NCBI RefSeq assembly: GCF_013041605.1
Contig: NZ_JABEQC010000002.1
Location: 62,001-126,000 of the forward strand
DNA from: Vibrio plantisponsor
GTDB lineage: Bacteria > Pseudomonadota > Gammaproteobacteria > Enterobacterales > Vibrionaceae
Reading direction: 5' to 3'
DNA length: 64,000 nt
Shown: positions 10,346 through 19,861 of the stretch, in pieces
How the letters are laid out: every line of letters starts with the position of its first letter
Position numbering within the stretch: position 1 is the first letter of the stretch
Program-made: the position numbers and the translations under genes
Notes under the pieces: model-generated
Database searches by the model: none
What the model saw: the letters and a program-made list of their open reading frames with translations, nothing else
What the model was told of the DNA's origin: nothing

Positions 10346-11407
10346 TTAAATCTCATACAGAAGGCTTTGTAATAACTGTTTTACTGGTGCAGCTAAGCCA
10401 ACTTGTTCAGGTTTGTTTAAGTTATACCAAAGACCTTTGCCAGCTTCCATTATCATCTCCGGTTTGGAGGATAACTCTAGCAAAACAGGGGTGATATCGA
10501 GGTGATAGTGACTAAAAGTGTGGCGAAAAGCGATAAGTTGCTTCTTAGATAGAACTTGCTTGTCGTGAATAGCTCTTTTATCCAAAGCGTTTTCAATCTT
10601 TGAATCACTGTTTTCTGGAAAGCAAAAGAGTCCACCCCAGATACCGCTTTGAGGACGTTGTTCAAGCCACACTTCGTTGCCATGACGTAGAATCACAAAC
10701 CAAGTCTCTTTTTCAGGTTTGGTTGTTTTGGGTTTTTTACCCGGATAATCCAAAGGATTACCTTGTTGTTTTGCCTGACAAAACTCTTCAACTGGGCACA
10801 AGCTGCATTTCGGCTTTGAGCGAGTGCAGATCATCGCCCCCATATCCATCATGGCTTGATTGTATTTGTCGACATCTTGCTTTGGCGTATGCATTTCAGC
10901 GTATTGCCAAAGTTGATTTTCGACGTTTTTCTTTCCAGGCCAACCTTCAACAGCGAAGCTGCGGGCCAAAGTACGCTTCACGTTTCCGTCTAGAATAGCG
11001 TGTGGCTGTTTGTGAACTGACGATAGAACAGCGGCAGCGGTAGAGCGACCAACACCGGGCAGAGCATTCATTGCTTCAATATCCGTTGGAAATTCACCGT
11101 TGTATTGCTCAGCCACCGTTTTGGCTGCTTTATGAAGATTACGAGCTCGCGCGTAGTAACCAAGCCCTGTCCAGTAATGGAGAACTTCATCTTGTTCTGC
11201 ATTCGCCAGATCTGTCACCGTAGGAAAGCGCTGCATAAATCGCTCGTAGTAAGGGATCACGGTAGCAACTTGCGTCTGCTGGAGCATAATTTCCGACAGC
11301 CAGACGCTGTATGCGGTTTTATTTTGCTGCCATGGCAGATTTTTACGACCGTAGCTGTCATACCAAGTGAGAATTGCCTTAGCGAAAGGGGTCACGACTT
11401 TACTCAT
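10346..11407 (-). CDS. mutY: A/G-specific adenine DNA glycosylase MutY
   Basis: MutY removes adenine mispaired with 8-oxoguanine. The 353-residue protein has a helix-hairpin-helix GPD glycosylase domain (about 1-215) with the catalytic Glu in [10 protein letters not shown], the HhH segment [14 protein letters not shown] and an Asp in the GPD region (AILDGNVKR). A [4Fe-4S] loop follows, with [17 protein letters not shown] giving C-X6-C-X2-C-X5-C. The carboxyl part is a NUDIX-like domain that recognises 8-oxoG. The gene is divergent from trmB, with 176 bases between, and is followed by yggX. Confidence 0.96.
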   Translation of the reverse strand: MSKVVTPFAKAILTWYDSYGRKNLPWQQNKTAYSVWLSEIMLQQTQVATVIPYYERFMQRFPTVTDLANAEQDEVLHYWTGLGYYARARNLHKAAKTVAEQYNGEFPTDIEAMNALPGVGRSTAAAVLSSVHKQPHAILDGNVKRTLARSFAVEGWPGKKNVENQLWQYAEMHTPKQDVDKYNQAMMDMGAMICTRSKPKCSLCPVEEFCQAKQQGNPLDYPGKKPKTTKPEKETWFVILRHGNEVWLEQRPQSGIWGGLFCFPENSDSKIENALDKRAIHDKQVLSKKQLIAFRHTFSHYHLDITPVLLELSSKPEMIMEAGKGLWYNLNKPEQVGLAAPVKQLLQSLLYEI

Positions 11408-11583
11408 CTATATTTATTAAAATAATGGGGCAAAATTGCACCACATAATGCTCAGGATGTAAAACAGACAAAAACTACGGGTATTTGTGTTGATTTGAGC
11501 AACAATAATGCTTGCACCTAAAGTAATTCTTTGGATAATCACAGCCCTCAAACTCAAGACTAAATTTTATACAGGCAATATCA

Positions 11584-12303
11584 ATGAGTGAAGTAACCAC
11601 TAACGAGTTCACAGAAGATGGCAAAATCGTTCGTCGAATTCGCAGTTTTGTTCGTCGCGAAGGTCGTCTGACTAAAGGCCAAGAAGCAGCGATGAAAGAA
11701 TGCTGGCCAACTATGGGTATCGAATATCAAACGAGCCTGCTCGATTGGAATCAAGTATTTGGCAATAACAACCCAGTGGTTTTAGAGATCGGTTTTGGCA
11801 TGGGCGCATCTTTGGTTGAGATGGCAAAGAATGCTCCAGAGAAAAACTTTATTGGTATTGAAGTTCATAGCCCAGGTGTTGGTGCATGTTTGTCTGCTGC
11901 TCGTGAAGCGGGTGTAACTAACCTGCGTGTTATGTGTCACGACGCAGTAGAAGTGTTCGCGCATATGATTCCTGACGACAGCCTGCATACATTACAGCTG
12001 TTTTTCCCAGATCCTTGGCACAAGAAACGTCACCACAAACGCCGTATTGTTCAGCTGGAGTTTGCTGAAATGGTTCGTCAAAAGCTGATTGTGGATGAAG
12101 GTATCTTCCATATGGCAACTGACTGGGAAAATTACGCAGAACACATGATTGAAATCATGAATCAAGCACCTGGTTTTGCAAATATCGCCCAAGAAGGTGA
12201 TTATATTCCTCGTCCAGATGAGCGCCCACTGACAAAATTCGAACAACGTGGACACCGTCTTGGTCACGGAGTTTGGGATATTAAATACAAGCGTGTGAGC
12301 TAG
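11584..12303 (+). CDS. trmB: tRNA (guanine-N7-)-methyltransferase TrmB
   Basis: TrmB makes m7G46 in tRNA variable loops using S-adenosylmethionine. The 239-residue product has the class I methyltransferase motif [16 protein letters not shown], the acidic segment [12 protein letters not shown] and the family signature [18 protein letters not shown], whose aspartate and basic residues are involved in catalysis and tRNA binding. It is divergent from mutY, as in many gammaproteobacteria. Transcription ends at a strong hairpin, so glsA has its own promoter. Confidence 0.96.
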   Translation: MSEVTTNEFTEDGKIVRRIRSFVRREGRLTKGQEAAMKECWPTMGIEYQTSLLDWNQVFGNNNPVVLEIGFGMGASLVEMAKNAPEKNFIGIEVHSPGVGACLSAAREAGVTNLRVMCHDAVEVFAHMIPDDSLHTLQLFFPDPWHKKRHHKRRIVQLEFAEMVRQKLIVDEGIFHMATDWENYAEHMIEIMNQAPGFANIAQEGDYIPRPDERPLTKFEQRGHRLGHGVWDIKYKRVS

Positions 12304-12330
12304 TTTTTTATATCCATTCAATGAATCTTG

Positions 12331-12365
12331 AAAATGCCAACATTGCTGCAATGTTGGCATTTTTT
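12331..12365 (+). terminator. Terminator after trmB
   Basis: AAATGCCAACATT and AATGTTGGCATTT form a 13-pair perfect stem with a short loop, followed by six T. It lies 28 bases past the trmB stop. Confidence 0.9.
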
Positions 12366-12418
12366 AACCTTTGCGTTTGGATATCGATCTGGCGCTTTGA
12401 CACCGATAAGTGGATTCG

Positions 12419-13339
12419 ATGAAACCGACATCAGAAATACTTACAAACATACTGGATGACGTTCGACATTTGATTGGCCAAGGAAAAGTCGCTGACTATA
12501 TTCCTGCGTTGGCAGAGGTACCAAACACCAAATTAGGTATCGCAGTCTATACCAATCAAGGTGAAGTGATTAAAGCTGGAGATGCCGATGAAGGTTTCTC
12601 AATTCAATCCATTTCAAAAGCACTGAGTTTGACGCTGGCGATGGGGCTTTATCAACCCGATGAGATTTGGAGTCGCGTTGGCAAAGAACCTTCAGGCCAA
12701 GCATTTAACTCTCTTATTCAGCTCGAAGTTGAACAAGGCATACCTCGCAATCCGTTTATTAATGCCGGCGCGATTGTGGTCGCCGATATGCTCAGCAGTC
12801 GCCTGTCTGCGCCTCGTCAACGTTTGCTCGATTTCGCACGTCAACTTAGCGGTGAACAGCATATTCTTTACGATAAGGTCGTTGCCGCATCGGAAATGAT
12901 GCATAGCGATCGTAATGCGGCCATTGCTTACCTTATGCGCTCGTTTGGTAACTTCCACAACGATGTATTACCAGTGTTGAACAACTACTTTCACGCTTGT
13001 GCGCTTAAAATGAGCTGTGTTGAACTGGCAAAAACCTTCAGCTATCTTGCCAATAAAGGGGTATCCGTTCACACCGGTGAAGAGATTATTAGCCCGACGC
13101 AAAGCAAACAGGTTAATGCGCTGCTGGCAACGTGTGGCTTGTATGATGGGGCGGGTGAGTTTGCTTACCGTGTCGGAATGCCGGGTAAATCTGGCGTAGG
13201 TGGTGGTATTGTGGCTATCGTTCCGGGGGAGATGACCATTGCAGTCTGGTCTCCAGAGCTGGACGCTTCCGGCAACTCATTGGCAGGAACACGGGCGCTT
13301 GAGTTGTTAGCGCAACGTATCGGCCGCTCAATATTCTAA
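12419..13339 (+). CDS. glsA: Glutaminase, serine beta-lactamase-like fold
   Basis: Hydrolyses L-glutamine to glutamate and ammonia in the cytoplasm. The product is 306 residues from the ATG at 12419 ([10 protein letters not shown]); a GTG three codons earlier is possible but less well placed relative to the AAGTGG upstream. The catalytic Ser-X-X-Lys is in [10 protein letters not shown], and downstream motifs include [23 protein letters not shown] and [17 protein letters not shown]. The full family length near 305-310 is present. A 20-base gap leads to the glycosylase gene, so the two may be co-transcribed. Confidence 0.93.
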   Translation: MKPTSEILTNILDDVRHLIGQGKVADYIPALAEVPNTKLGIAVYTNQGEVIKAGDADEGFSIQSISKALSLTLAMGLYQPDEIWSRVGKEPSGQAFNSLIQLEVEQGIPRNPFINAGAIVVADMLSSRLSAPRQRLLDFARQLSGEQHILYDKVVAASEMMHSDRNAAIAYLMRSFGNFHNDVLPVLNNYFHACALKMSCVELAKTFSYLANKGVSVHTGEEIISPTQSKQVNALLATCGLYDGAGEFAYRVGMPGKSGVGGGIVAIVPGEMTIAVWSPELDASGNSLAGTRALELLAQRIGRSIF

Positions 13340-13359
13340 TACTCTGAGAGGTAAGGAAG

Positions 13360-13983
13360 ATGTCACAAGCCGTTCATCAAACATTATTGCAGCAAACAAG
13401 TGCGCTTCCTTACTTACAACAATTACTGCAAGCTAATGGTATTCAACAACTCGCCCAGCAAGGTGAAGAGGACTTCTTTCCCTACTTGGCTCGCTCAGTC
13501 GCAGGGCAGCAACTTTCGAATACTGCCGCTCGCACTATATGGCAACGGGTTGAATCTTTGTTAAGGGCAGAGCAGCAGCTATACGATTTATTTGTGGAGT
13601 CGAACCGCGAAGCGCTGCGCGGGTGTGGTCTGTCGAACGCCAAAATCAAAACGATTTGTGGTGTGAGAGAGGCGCTGGAGCAGAGAGTGATTGTTCCTGA
13701 AGAACTCGCCATAATGCCGGAATCTGAGATAGTTAAAACACTGACTCAGCTTTGGGGGATTGGTCCTTGGACAGCCGAAATGACGGCGATTTTCTTTTTT
13801 GGATTACCGGATGTGTGGTCAAAAGGGGATGTGGCATTAGCCAGAGGTCTTGCTTTGATTGCAGAAAAAGAAGGTGTGAGTGAACAAGAGATTTTGTCGA
13901 CAGTCACACCTTATCGTTCTTATTTTGCGCTACATGTATGGCAGAGTCTGGATACCGACCTTTTCACTACAATGGCGAATTAA
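13360..13983 (+). CDS. DNA-3-methyladenine glycosylase, AlkA/HhH-GPD family
   Basis: Base-excision repair glycosylase that should remove alkylated purines. The 207-residue protein is a single HhH-GPD domain: RSVAGQQLSNTAARTIWQRV near the amino end, the hairpin LWGIGPWTAEMTAIFFFG, and then the GPD aspartate in SKGDVALARG. It lacks the amino-terminal domain of E. coli AlkA and the Cys-rich iron-sulfur loop of MutY, as is usual for the short group. A good ribosome site (GAGAGGTAAGGAAG) precedes the ATG. The 3' end overlaps the convergent hemW by 4 bases, both using a TAA in TTAA. Confidence 0.88.
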   Translation: MSQAVHQTLLQQTSALPYLQQLLQANGIQQLAQQGEEDFFPYLARSVAGQQLSNTAARTIWQRVESLLRAEQQLYDLFVESNREALRGCGLSNAKIKTICGVREALEQRVIVPEELAIMPESEIVKTLTQLWGIGPWTAEMTAIFFFGLPDVWSKGDVALARGLALIAEKEGVSEQEILSTVTPYRSYFALHVWQSLDTDLFTTMAN

Positions 13984-15152
13984 TCTTCTTCTGTCATAAA
14001 TGCTTCAAGCAGATCATTGAGGAACAATTTGCCCTTTTCTGTGATTTGCCAGTGTGTAGCATCTTCGCTCAAATAACCTAAATCCAAAGCCCAGTTAATG
14101 GTGGGTTGAATCACGTCCAGTTCTAAGCCTGTGGTTGTGACGAAGTCGGCTTTCGGACATGGCTCCATTAATCTGAAGCGATTCATAAAAAACTCAAAAG
14201 GACGGTCTTCGTCGGCCACTAGCTGCTCTGAATCCAAGTATGGCTTGGTCAGGTTCTGGAATGCCGCCAGATAGCCTTTCGGGTGCTTCACTTTAGTTGT
14301 GCGAACAATGCGCCCATCACTAAAGCTAAGCTTGCCGTGAGAGCCACAGCCAATCCCCAAGTAATCGCCAAAGCGCCAGTAATTCAGGTTGTGCTGACAC
14401 TGATACCCCGGCTTGCTGTAGCCAGATATCTCATATTGCACGTAACCCGCTTCAGTGAGCTTCTTATGCCCTAATTCAAATATGTCCCACAGGGCATCGT
14501 CATCGGGCAATGTAGGCGGTTTGAAATAGAATAAGGTGTTTGGCTCAATGGTGAGCTGATACCAAGATAAGTGCGGCGGATTCAATGCAATCGCTTGATC
14601 AAGGTCTGCCAAGGCTTCTTCAATGGTTTGATCGGGTAAACCATGCATCAAATCTAAATTGAAGCTTGTGAGTCCAATGGTATGCGCCAGATTCGCCGCA
14701 CGCAAAGCTTCATCTTTACCGTGAATCCGACCTAAGCGTTCTAATTTTTCAGGTGCAAAACTTTGCACACCGATGGAGATACGAGTAACACCTGCTTTTC
14801 TGTATCCGGCAAATCGTTCAGCTTCAATCGTGCCCGGATTGGCTTCCATGGTGATTTCAATATTCGGTTTAAACGCTATTCGCTCTTCAATACCTTGCAG
14901 TAAGCGCTTTATCCCCTCAGCAGAGATCAAACTTGGTGTACCACCACCAATAAAGATCGAATGCAGTTTACGAGGATTATCCGCAAGCTTATAACGCTCG
15001 ATATCGGTATCAAGATCTTCAAGCAGAGCATCAATGTAGTGATCTTCTGGGATCTCAGCTTTTAGTGCGTGAGAGTTGAAATCACAATATGGGCATTTTT
15101 GTACACACCAAGGGATGTGTACATAAAGGCTAAGATCAGGAGGTGTCAGCAT
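13980..15152 (-). CDS. hemW: Radical SAM haem chaperone HemW
   Basis: HemW is a coproporphyrinogen oxidase-like radical SAM protein that binds haem and delivers it to respiratory proteins; it is not an active HemN. The 390-residue product has the cluster motif CVQKCPYCDFNSHAL (C-X3-C-X2-C) at about residue 16, GGGTPSLI for SAM binding and the HemN carboxyl domain. It starts one base inside the rdgB stop (TAATG-type overlap), so translation is coupled. A related radical SAM gene, hutW, lies at the other end of this window. Confidence 0.94.
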   Translation of the reverse strand: MLTPPDLSLYVHIPWCVQKCPYCDFNSHALKAEIPEDHYIDALLEDLDTDIERYKLADNPRKLHSIFIGGGTPSLISAEGIKRLLQGIEERIAFKPNIEITMEANPGTIEAERFAGYRKAGVTRISIGVQSFAPEKLERLGRIHGKDEALRAANLAHTIGLTSFNLDLMHGLPDQTIEEALADLDQAIALNPPHLSWYQLTIEPNTLFYFKPPTLPDDDALWDIFELGHKKLTEAGYVQYEISGYSKPGYQCQHNLNYWRFGDYLGIGCGSHGKLSFSDGRIVRTTKVKHPKGYLAAFQNLTKPYLDSEQLVADEDRPFEFFMNRFRLMEPCPKADFVTTTGLELDVIQPTINWALDLGYLSEDATHWQITEKGKLFLNDLLEAFMTEED

Positions 15153-15751
15153 TATTGATTTTGCTCTTCGATCGCTTGGAACAGTTTCTTCAGTGCTTTG
15201 CCACGGTGAGAAAGCTGCTTTTTACGGGCAGGCTCTAATTCAGCGGAAGCGCAATTGTCTTCAGGGACAAAGAACACAGGATCGTAGCCAAAACCGTTGG
15301 TGCCGTGTGCTTGCTCTAAAATGCGACCTTCCCATTTACCATGGCAGACAATCGGTGTTGGATCGTTTTCATGGCGCATCAGAACCAATACGCAGTGGAA
15401 ACGTGCAGTACGCTCTGCTTCAGGAACCCCTTGCATTGCGTTAAGCAGTTTTTCTAGGTTCTCTTGGTCAGATGCGCCTTCGCCAGCGTAGCGAGCGGAA
15501 TAAATGCCCGGTGCGCCTTTTAAGAAATCAACTTCTAAACCAGAATCATCAGCAATCGCTGGTAAGCCAGTTTCTTTCGCCGCATGGCGTGCTTTGATAA
15601 TCGCATTCTCAATGAAAGTGGTGCCTGTTTCTGCCACTTCAGAAACATTAAATTCGCTTTGAGCGACAACGTCGAAACCAAAATCAGCCAGCAAGTCAGC
15701 CATTTCACGAACTTTGCCTTGGTTGCCAGTCGCTAATACAATCTTTTTCAT
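15152..15751 (-). CDS. rdgB: XTP/dITP pyrophosphatase
   Basis: A housecleaning enzyme that hydrolyses non-canonical purine triphosphates (dITP, XTP) to monophosphates. The 199 residues match the family length near 197. Motifs are the amino-terminal [13 protein letters not shown] for substrate binding, the acidic ADDSGLEVD segment for metal binding and [15 protein letters not shown] near the carboxyl end. It is in the minus-strand string with hemW (overlap of one base) and the DUF4426 gene upstream (24-base gap). Confidence 0.96.
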   Translation of the reverse strand: MKKIVLATGNQGKVREMADLLADFGFDVVAQSEFNVSEVAETGTTFIENAIIKARHAAKETGLPAIADDSGLEVDFLKGAPGIYSARYAGEGASDQENLEKLLNAMQGVPEAERTARFHCVLVLMRHENDPTPIVCHGKWEGRILEQAHGTNGFGYDPVFFVPEDNCASAELEPARKKQLSHRGKALKKLFQAIEEQNQ

Positions 15752-15775
15752 TTTCTGTTATCTCTATGTTCGACG

Positions 15776-16207
15776 TTATTCTTCAACATAAAATTTTTGG
15801 GTGAATTTAACTTTGCCAGCGCCTTTATTGCCAGCATTAACGTCGATATCAAACATTAAATCTTCTTCGTTGTTAATCGGAAATTCAGCCAAGTAGTAGA
15901 TGGCTTCGCCTTCCTTGATTTCAGTAAACTCAAGGTCGCGAATGTTACCTAATAAACTTCTCACATTCCCTGACACTTTTGCCTCAACTGCTGGTTTGCC
16001 AAGAGATGAAGTGTCTAACACGCTAATATTCAGAATGGCAGAATAACCATTGCGAGTGAGTTTATAGCTGCGTGCGACTTGAGGGGTTAAAAACGTCGAA
16101 TTAAAAGCAGAGTAGTGCACTTCAATATCTTTGATGTTGTGAAACTGCTCTGCTGAGCTTGGCAGAGCGACAAAGGTAAGTAGCAGAGCTATCATCCACT
16201 GGCGCAT
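15776..16207 (-). CDS. Conserved exported protein, DUF4426 family
   Basis: A 143-residue protein with a clear signal peptide (MRQWMIALLLTFVALPSSAE), so it is probably periplasmic. The rest looks like a compact beta-rich domain (IHYSAFNSTF-type segment near 30, then VSVLDTSSLGKPAVEAKVSG and DVNAGNKGAGKVKFTQKFYV at the end). This family is typical of Vibrio and relatives and is regularly found between yggU and rdgB. The function is unknown. The terminator at 16233-16264 separates it from yggU, so it may start a unit with rdgB and hemW. Confidence 0.85.
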   Translation of the reverse strand: MRQWMIALLLTFVALPSSAEQFHNIKDIEVHYSAFNSTFLTPQVARSYKLTRNGYSAILNISVLDTSSLGKPAVEAKVSGNVRSLLGNIRDLEFTEIKEGEAIYYLAEFPINNEEDLMFDIDVNAGNKGAGKVKFTQKFYVEE

Positions 16208-16232
16208 GGTCGTTTCCTTGTTGATCTAGACT

Positions 16233-16264
16233 AAAAACATTCCCCACATAGGAGTGGGGAATGA
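16233..16264 (-). terminator. Terminator after yggU
   Basis: On minus CATTCCCCACT and GTGGGGAATG form a stem followed by TTTTTAG. It lies about 10 bases past the yggU stop and ends the yggS/proC-yggT-yggU unit. Confidence 0.8.
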
Positions 16265-16273
16265 AAAGTTTGG

Positions 16274-16564
16274 TTATTGAATAATGGCTTGAATTTCTTT
16301 AGGTATTTCAGCAGGCGAAATAATTCTGATCTGTTTATGCCTGCCAAGTTCGCCTTTTTCTATTTCTATCAGCCCTTTAGCCACTTTGCATTGTTTGGCT
16401 AAATACTTGGTGAGATGGGCATTGGCTTTACCGTCAACGGGTGGAGCTGTTATTGCGATTTTTAGCTCTTCACCATGCAGACCAACAATGCTGTCACGAC
16501 TGGCTTTTGGCTGAATATAGAGCCGTAAAATTAAGTCGTCACCATCAAACCAAGCTGCTTTCAT
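16274..16564 (-). CDS. yggU: YggU family protein (DUF167)
   Basis: A small 96-residue cytoplasmic protein of the DUF167 family. It contains the conserved stretch [20 protein letters not shown] and [20 protein letters not shown], typical over the whole length. The biochemical role is not established. It starts one base inside the yggT stop, and the yggT-yggU pair is conserved in gammaproteobacteria, so coupled expression is expected. Confidence 0.93.
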   Translation of the reverse strand: MKAAWFDGDDLILRLYIQPKASRDSIVGLHGEELKIAITAPPVDGKANAHLTKYLAKQCKVAKGLIEIEKGELGRHKQIRIISPAEIPKEIQAIIQ

Positions 16565-17121
16565 TATAGTTGATACCAGATAGGACCGATGATATCGCCC
16601 ATCAGGAAGTTGGCAAACTGCAACACAATAAACAGTACTAACACGCTAAGATCGAAGCCACCCATAGGAGGCAGAATACGACGAATTGGTGCCAGCATTG
16701 GTTCTGTCAGTTGATGAAATACATACTCAATTGGGCTACGACCTTGGCTAACCCAGCTTAGAATCGCGCGAAGTAGTAGTACCCAGAACAGTAAACCGCC
16801 CGCTGCTTTTATCAGCGACAGAAGCCCAAGGAACAGGAAGTCAGTACTGAAGCTGACTGCACCGCCTGATGCGATAAGAATCATTGCCACAAATTTCAAA
16901 ACACACAGTACGTAGGCAAACAGCACTGTCGCCAAATCAACACTACCTACTGATGGAATAACACGGCGTAGTGGAGCTACGACAGGTTGGGTTGCTTTAA
17001 CAATAAATTGAGAAAATGGGTTGTAGAAATCTGCACGTGCTGCTTGTAGCCAGATACGTAGGATCACGACCATGATATAAAGGTCAAACACTGTGGAGAT
17101 TAGAAAACTCATAGAATTCAT
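16564..17121 (-). CDS. yggT: YggT family integral membrane protein
   Basis: An inner-membrane protein of 185 residues with two tandem YGGT domains, each with two hydrophobic helices and the signature seen as [20 protein letters not shown] and the related [20 protein letters not shown], followed in each by PxxxPLRRVIP or APIRRILP. E. coli YggT is implicated in resistance to osmotic shock; the function here is inferred only. It is 28 bases downstream of proC. Confidence 0.93.
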   Translation of the reverse strand: MNSMSFLISTVFDLYIMVVILRIWLQAARADFYNPFSQFIVKATQPVVAPLRRVIPSVGSVDLATVLFAYVLCVLKFVAMILIASGGAVSFSTDFLFLGLLSLIKAAGGLLFWVLLLRAILSWVSQGRSPIEYVFHQLTEPMLAPIRRILPPMGGFDLSVLVLFIVLQFANFLMGDIIGPIWYQL

Positions 17122-17149
17122 AGAGAGCCCTTAGTTTGAGTTGCGCTAA

Positions 17150-17968
17150 TTAAAATAGTTTTTCCATCTCTTCAGCTCTTGAAACCGCAGCTTGCATCGC
17201 TTTGGCAACAATCTCTGAAAGATGATTTTCGTTAAATGTACGGATAGCTTCAGCTGTCGTGCCACCTTTAGATGTCACTTGTTCGCGTAGTGTTGCCAGT
17301 GACACATCAGGGTTGGCTTGTACCATTTCCGCAGCGCCCAGAGCCGCTTGTTGGACAAGCAGACGCGCTGTTTGTTCATCAAAGCCTTGAGCCATAGCTT
17401 CTTCTTGCATCGCTTGCATGAAGAGGAAGAAATAAGCTGGCGCACTACCTGCCGCAGCAATCACACTGTTGATGCCAGACTCTTGTTCTACCCAACACAC
17501 TTCGCCTACCGCAGACATCAGTTCTGACGTGAAATCCTTGTCTTTTTGAGAAACAGATTGTGCTGCATACAGACCTGCCATGCCTTTGTTTACCAACGAT
17601 GGCGTATTCGGCATCACGCGAACAAGTTGCAGTTCAGTTGCCAGCATTTCATTGAAACGTGCCACTGAAATACCCGCAGCAATGGAGATCACCAATTTGT
17701 TTGAATAGTCTACCGCTTGTAGAGGTGCGCACACATCAGCCATTAACTGAGGTTTAACCGCCAACACAACCACATCCGCTTCATTTGCTGCTGCAAGGTT
17801 ATCGCTGGTGGTACGAATGCCGTATTTCTCTTCCAGTGGCTTGCGACGCGTCTCTGACGGCGCTGTTGCAATGATTTTCTTTGCATCATAACCGCTGGCT
17901 ACAAGACCTGCGATAATCGCATGAGCCATATTACCCGCACCAATAAAAGCGATTGTTCTCTGTTCCAT
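17150..17968 (-). CDS. proC: Pyrroline-5-carboxylate reductase
   Basis: Last step of proline synthesis, reducing pyrroline-5-carboxylate with NAD(P)H. The 272 residues begin MEQRTIAFIGAGNMAHAII with the Rossmann glycine motif; VVLAVKPQLM and VRVMPNTPSLVNKGMAGLY are family signatures, and SKGGTTAEAIRTF near the carboxyl end forms the substrate site. I start at ATG 17968; an alternative start at 17986 adds six residues with no match to the family. It lies between yggS and yggT, the usual cluster. Confidence 0.95.
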   Translation of the reverse strand: MEQRTIAFIGAGNMAHAIIAGLVASGYDAKKIIATAPSETRRKPLEEKYGIRTTSDNLAAANEADVVVLAVKPQLMADVCAPLQAVDYSNKLVISIAAGISVARFNEMLATELQLVRVMPNTPSLVNKGMAGLYAAQSVSQKDKDFTSELMSAVGEVCWVEQESGINSVIAAAGSAPAYFFLFMQAMQEEAMAQGFDEQTARLLVQQAALGAAEMVQANPDVSLATLREQVTSKGGTTAEAIRTFNENHLSEIVAKAMQAAVSRAEEMEKLF

Positions 17969-18063
17969 GTCTGCTCTTCTATCCAAAAATTTTAGTGTTA
18001 GTTTTTTTGTTAGCGATTGCCATTTTTGTTAATGGCTGTCTTTTGTTTACGGACTGTCTTTTG

Positions 18064-18768
18064 CTAATGACTATAGTCACGCTGACCAAATACAGCGGTA
18101 CCGATACGAACTATGGTGCTGCCTGCTGCAATCGCTGCTTCCATATCGCCACTCATCCCCATAGATAGGGTGTCGATATTAGGGAATCGTTCAGCCAGTT
18201 TTACTTTTAAATCCGCCAGTTTCTTAAACGCAGCAAACTGGGATTCATAGTCTGAAACGTTCTCAGGAATCGACATCAATCCTCTTAACATGAGGTTTGG
18301 TAAGCCAGAAATCAATTCAGCCAGTTCAAATACTTCATTTTCGGAAATGCCTGATTTGGAAGCTTCTCCGCTGGTGTTAACCTGAATCAATACTTGTAAT
18401 GGCGGTAGATTCGCTGGTCTCTGCTCACTGAGGCGTTGCGCAATTTTGGCTCGGTCAATGGTATGCATCCAATCGAAATTTTCAGCAATAAGACGAGTCT
18501 TATTCGATTGCAGCGGTCCAATGAAGTGCCATTCTAGCTTAAGCTCGGGATGATTGTGCTGAAAATACTGAACCTTTTCGACGCCTTCTTGCACGTAGTT
18601 TTCACCGAAACTGCGTTGCCCGGCTTGCGCCGCTTCTAGAACTGCCTCGACAGGTTTGGTTTTACTCACTGCGAGAAGTTGCACTGAGTCTGGAGTACGT
18701 CCACACTTTTGTTGTGCGCGCTCAATTTGTGAAATGATATCTTTGATATTTTGTTGAATACTACTCAT
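18064..18768 (-). CDS. yggS: PLP homeostasis protein, YggS/PLPBP family
   Basis: A monomeric PLP-binding protein (234 residues) with a TIM-barrel fold like alanine racemase. It controls free pyridoxal phosphate and so affects amino-acid metabolism; no enzyme activity is known. The PLP lysine is in QLLAVSKTKP (about residue 36), and GENYVQEGVEK, WHFIGPLQSNK and LSMGMSGDMEAAI are signatures. It is divergent from pilT with 44 bases between, so both promoters lie in or near that gap. Confidence 0.95.
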   Translation of the reverse strand: MSSIQQNIKDIISQIERAQQKCGRTPDSVQLLAVSKTKPVEAVLEAAQAGQRSFGENYVQEGVEKVQYFQHNHPELKLEWHFIGPLQSNKTRLIAENFDWMHTIDRAKIAQRLSEQRPANLPPLQVLIQVNTSGEASKSGISENEVFELAELISGLPNLMLRGLMSIPENVSDYESQFAAFKKLADLKVKLAERFPNIDTLSMGMSGDMEAAIAAGSTIVRIGTAVFGQRDYSH

Positions 18769-18812
18769 AGCCTGACTTTATTTGGTCTACAGACCCTAAG
18801 GAAAATAAATAA

Positions 18813-19850
18813 ATGAATATCGCTGAGTTACTGGATTTTAGTGTAAAGCATAATGCGTCAGATCTACATCTTTCTGCAGGTGTTCCGCCTATGGTACGTA
18901 TAGATGGCGAAGTAAGAAAGCTTGGCGTGCCTGCTTTTACCCATGCAGATGTTCATCGTCTAGTGTTTGAAGTGATGAATGATGCTCAGCGCAGTGAGTT
19001 TGAAGAAAAACTCGAAGTGGATTTTTCTTTTGAACTGCCGGATGTAGGGCGCTTTCGTGTGAATGCATTCCACCAAGCCCGCGGCTGTTCTGCTGTGTTC
19101 CGTACTATCCCGACAGTCATTCCAACTCTTGACCAGTTAGATGCTCCCGAGATTTTCAGAAAAATTGCCAACTATGAGAAAGGTCTGGTTCTGGTGACAG
19201 GCCCAACAGGTTCTGGTAAATCCACCACTTTGGCTGCGATGGTCGATTACATCAACAAGAATCACAACAAGCATATTTTGACCATTGAAGATCCAATCGA
19301 GTTCGTTCATAGCAACGATAAGTGTTTGATCAACCAACGCGAAGTTCATCGCGATACGCACAGTTTCAAGAATGCACTGCGTTCAGCACTGCGTGAAGAT
19401 CCAGATGTCATTCTGGTCGGTGAGTTGCGTGACCAAGAAACCATTAGCTTAGCTCTGACAGCTGCGGAAACAGGACACCTTGTCTTTGGTACGCTGCACA
19501 CTAGTTCGGCAGCAAAAACCATTGACCGTATTATTGATGTGTTTCCGGGCAACGATAAAGATATGGTGCGTTCTATGTTGTCTGAATCCTTACGCGCGGT
19601 GATTGCACAGAAACTGCTAAAACGTACTGGCGGAGGTCGAGTTGCTTGCCATGAGATCATGCTGGCGACACCTGCAATTCGTAACTTGATCCGCGAAGAC
19701 AAAGTGGCTCAGATGTATTCGATCATCCAAACCGGTGCTGCTCACGGAATGCAAACCATGGATCAAAACTCCAAACAGCTGATTGCTCAAGGTTTAGTGG
19801 ATCCCGCTGAAGTACAGAAGAAGATTGAGTCTGAAATCTCTACCTTTTAA
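18813..19850 (+). CDS. pilT: Type IV pilus retraction ATPase PilT
   Basis: Cytoplasmic hexameric ATPase that depolymerises type IV pili and powers twitching. The 345 residues match the family. A PAS-like amino domain (1-100) is followed by Walker A GPTGSGKSTTLA, the Asp box (TIEDPIEF), Walker B in PDVILVGELRD and the His box with GHLVFGTLHT; the carboxyl AIRNLIRE is the PilT-specific AIRNLIRE motif. The ATG has AAGGAAA upstream. pilU follows after 11 bases, the usual operon. Confidence 0.97.
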   Translation: MNIAELLDFSVKHNASDLHLSAGVPPMVRIDGEVRKLGVPAFTHADVHRLVFEVMNDAQRSEFEEKLEVDFSFELPDVGRFRVNAFHQARGCSAVFRTIPTVIPTLDQLDAPEIFRKIANYEKGLVLVTGPTGSGKSTTLAAMVDYINKNHNKHILTIEDPIEFVHSNDKCLINQREVHRDTHSFKNALRSALREDPDVILVGELRDQETISLALTAAETGHLVFGTLHTSSAAKTIDRIIDVFPGNDKDMVRSMLSESLRAVIAQKLLKRTGGGRVACHEIMLATPAIRNLIREDKVAQMYSIIQTGAAHGMQTMDQNSKQLIAQGLVDPAEVQKKIESEISTF

Positions 19851-19861
19851 GAGCGAATGAA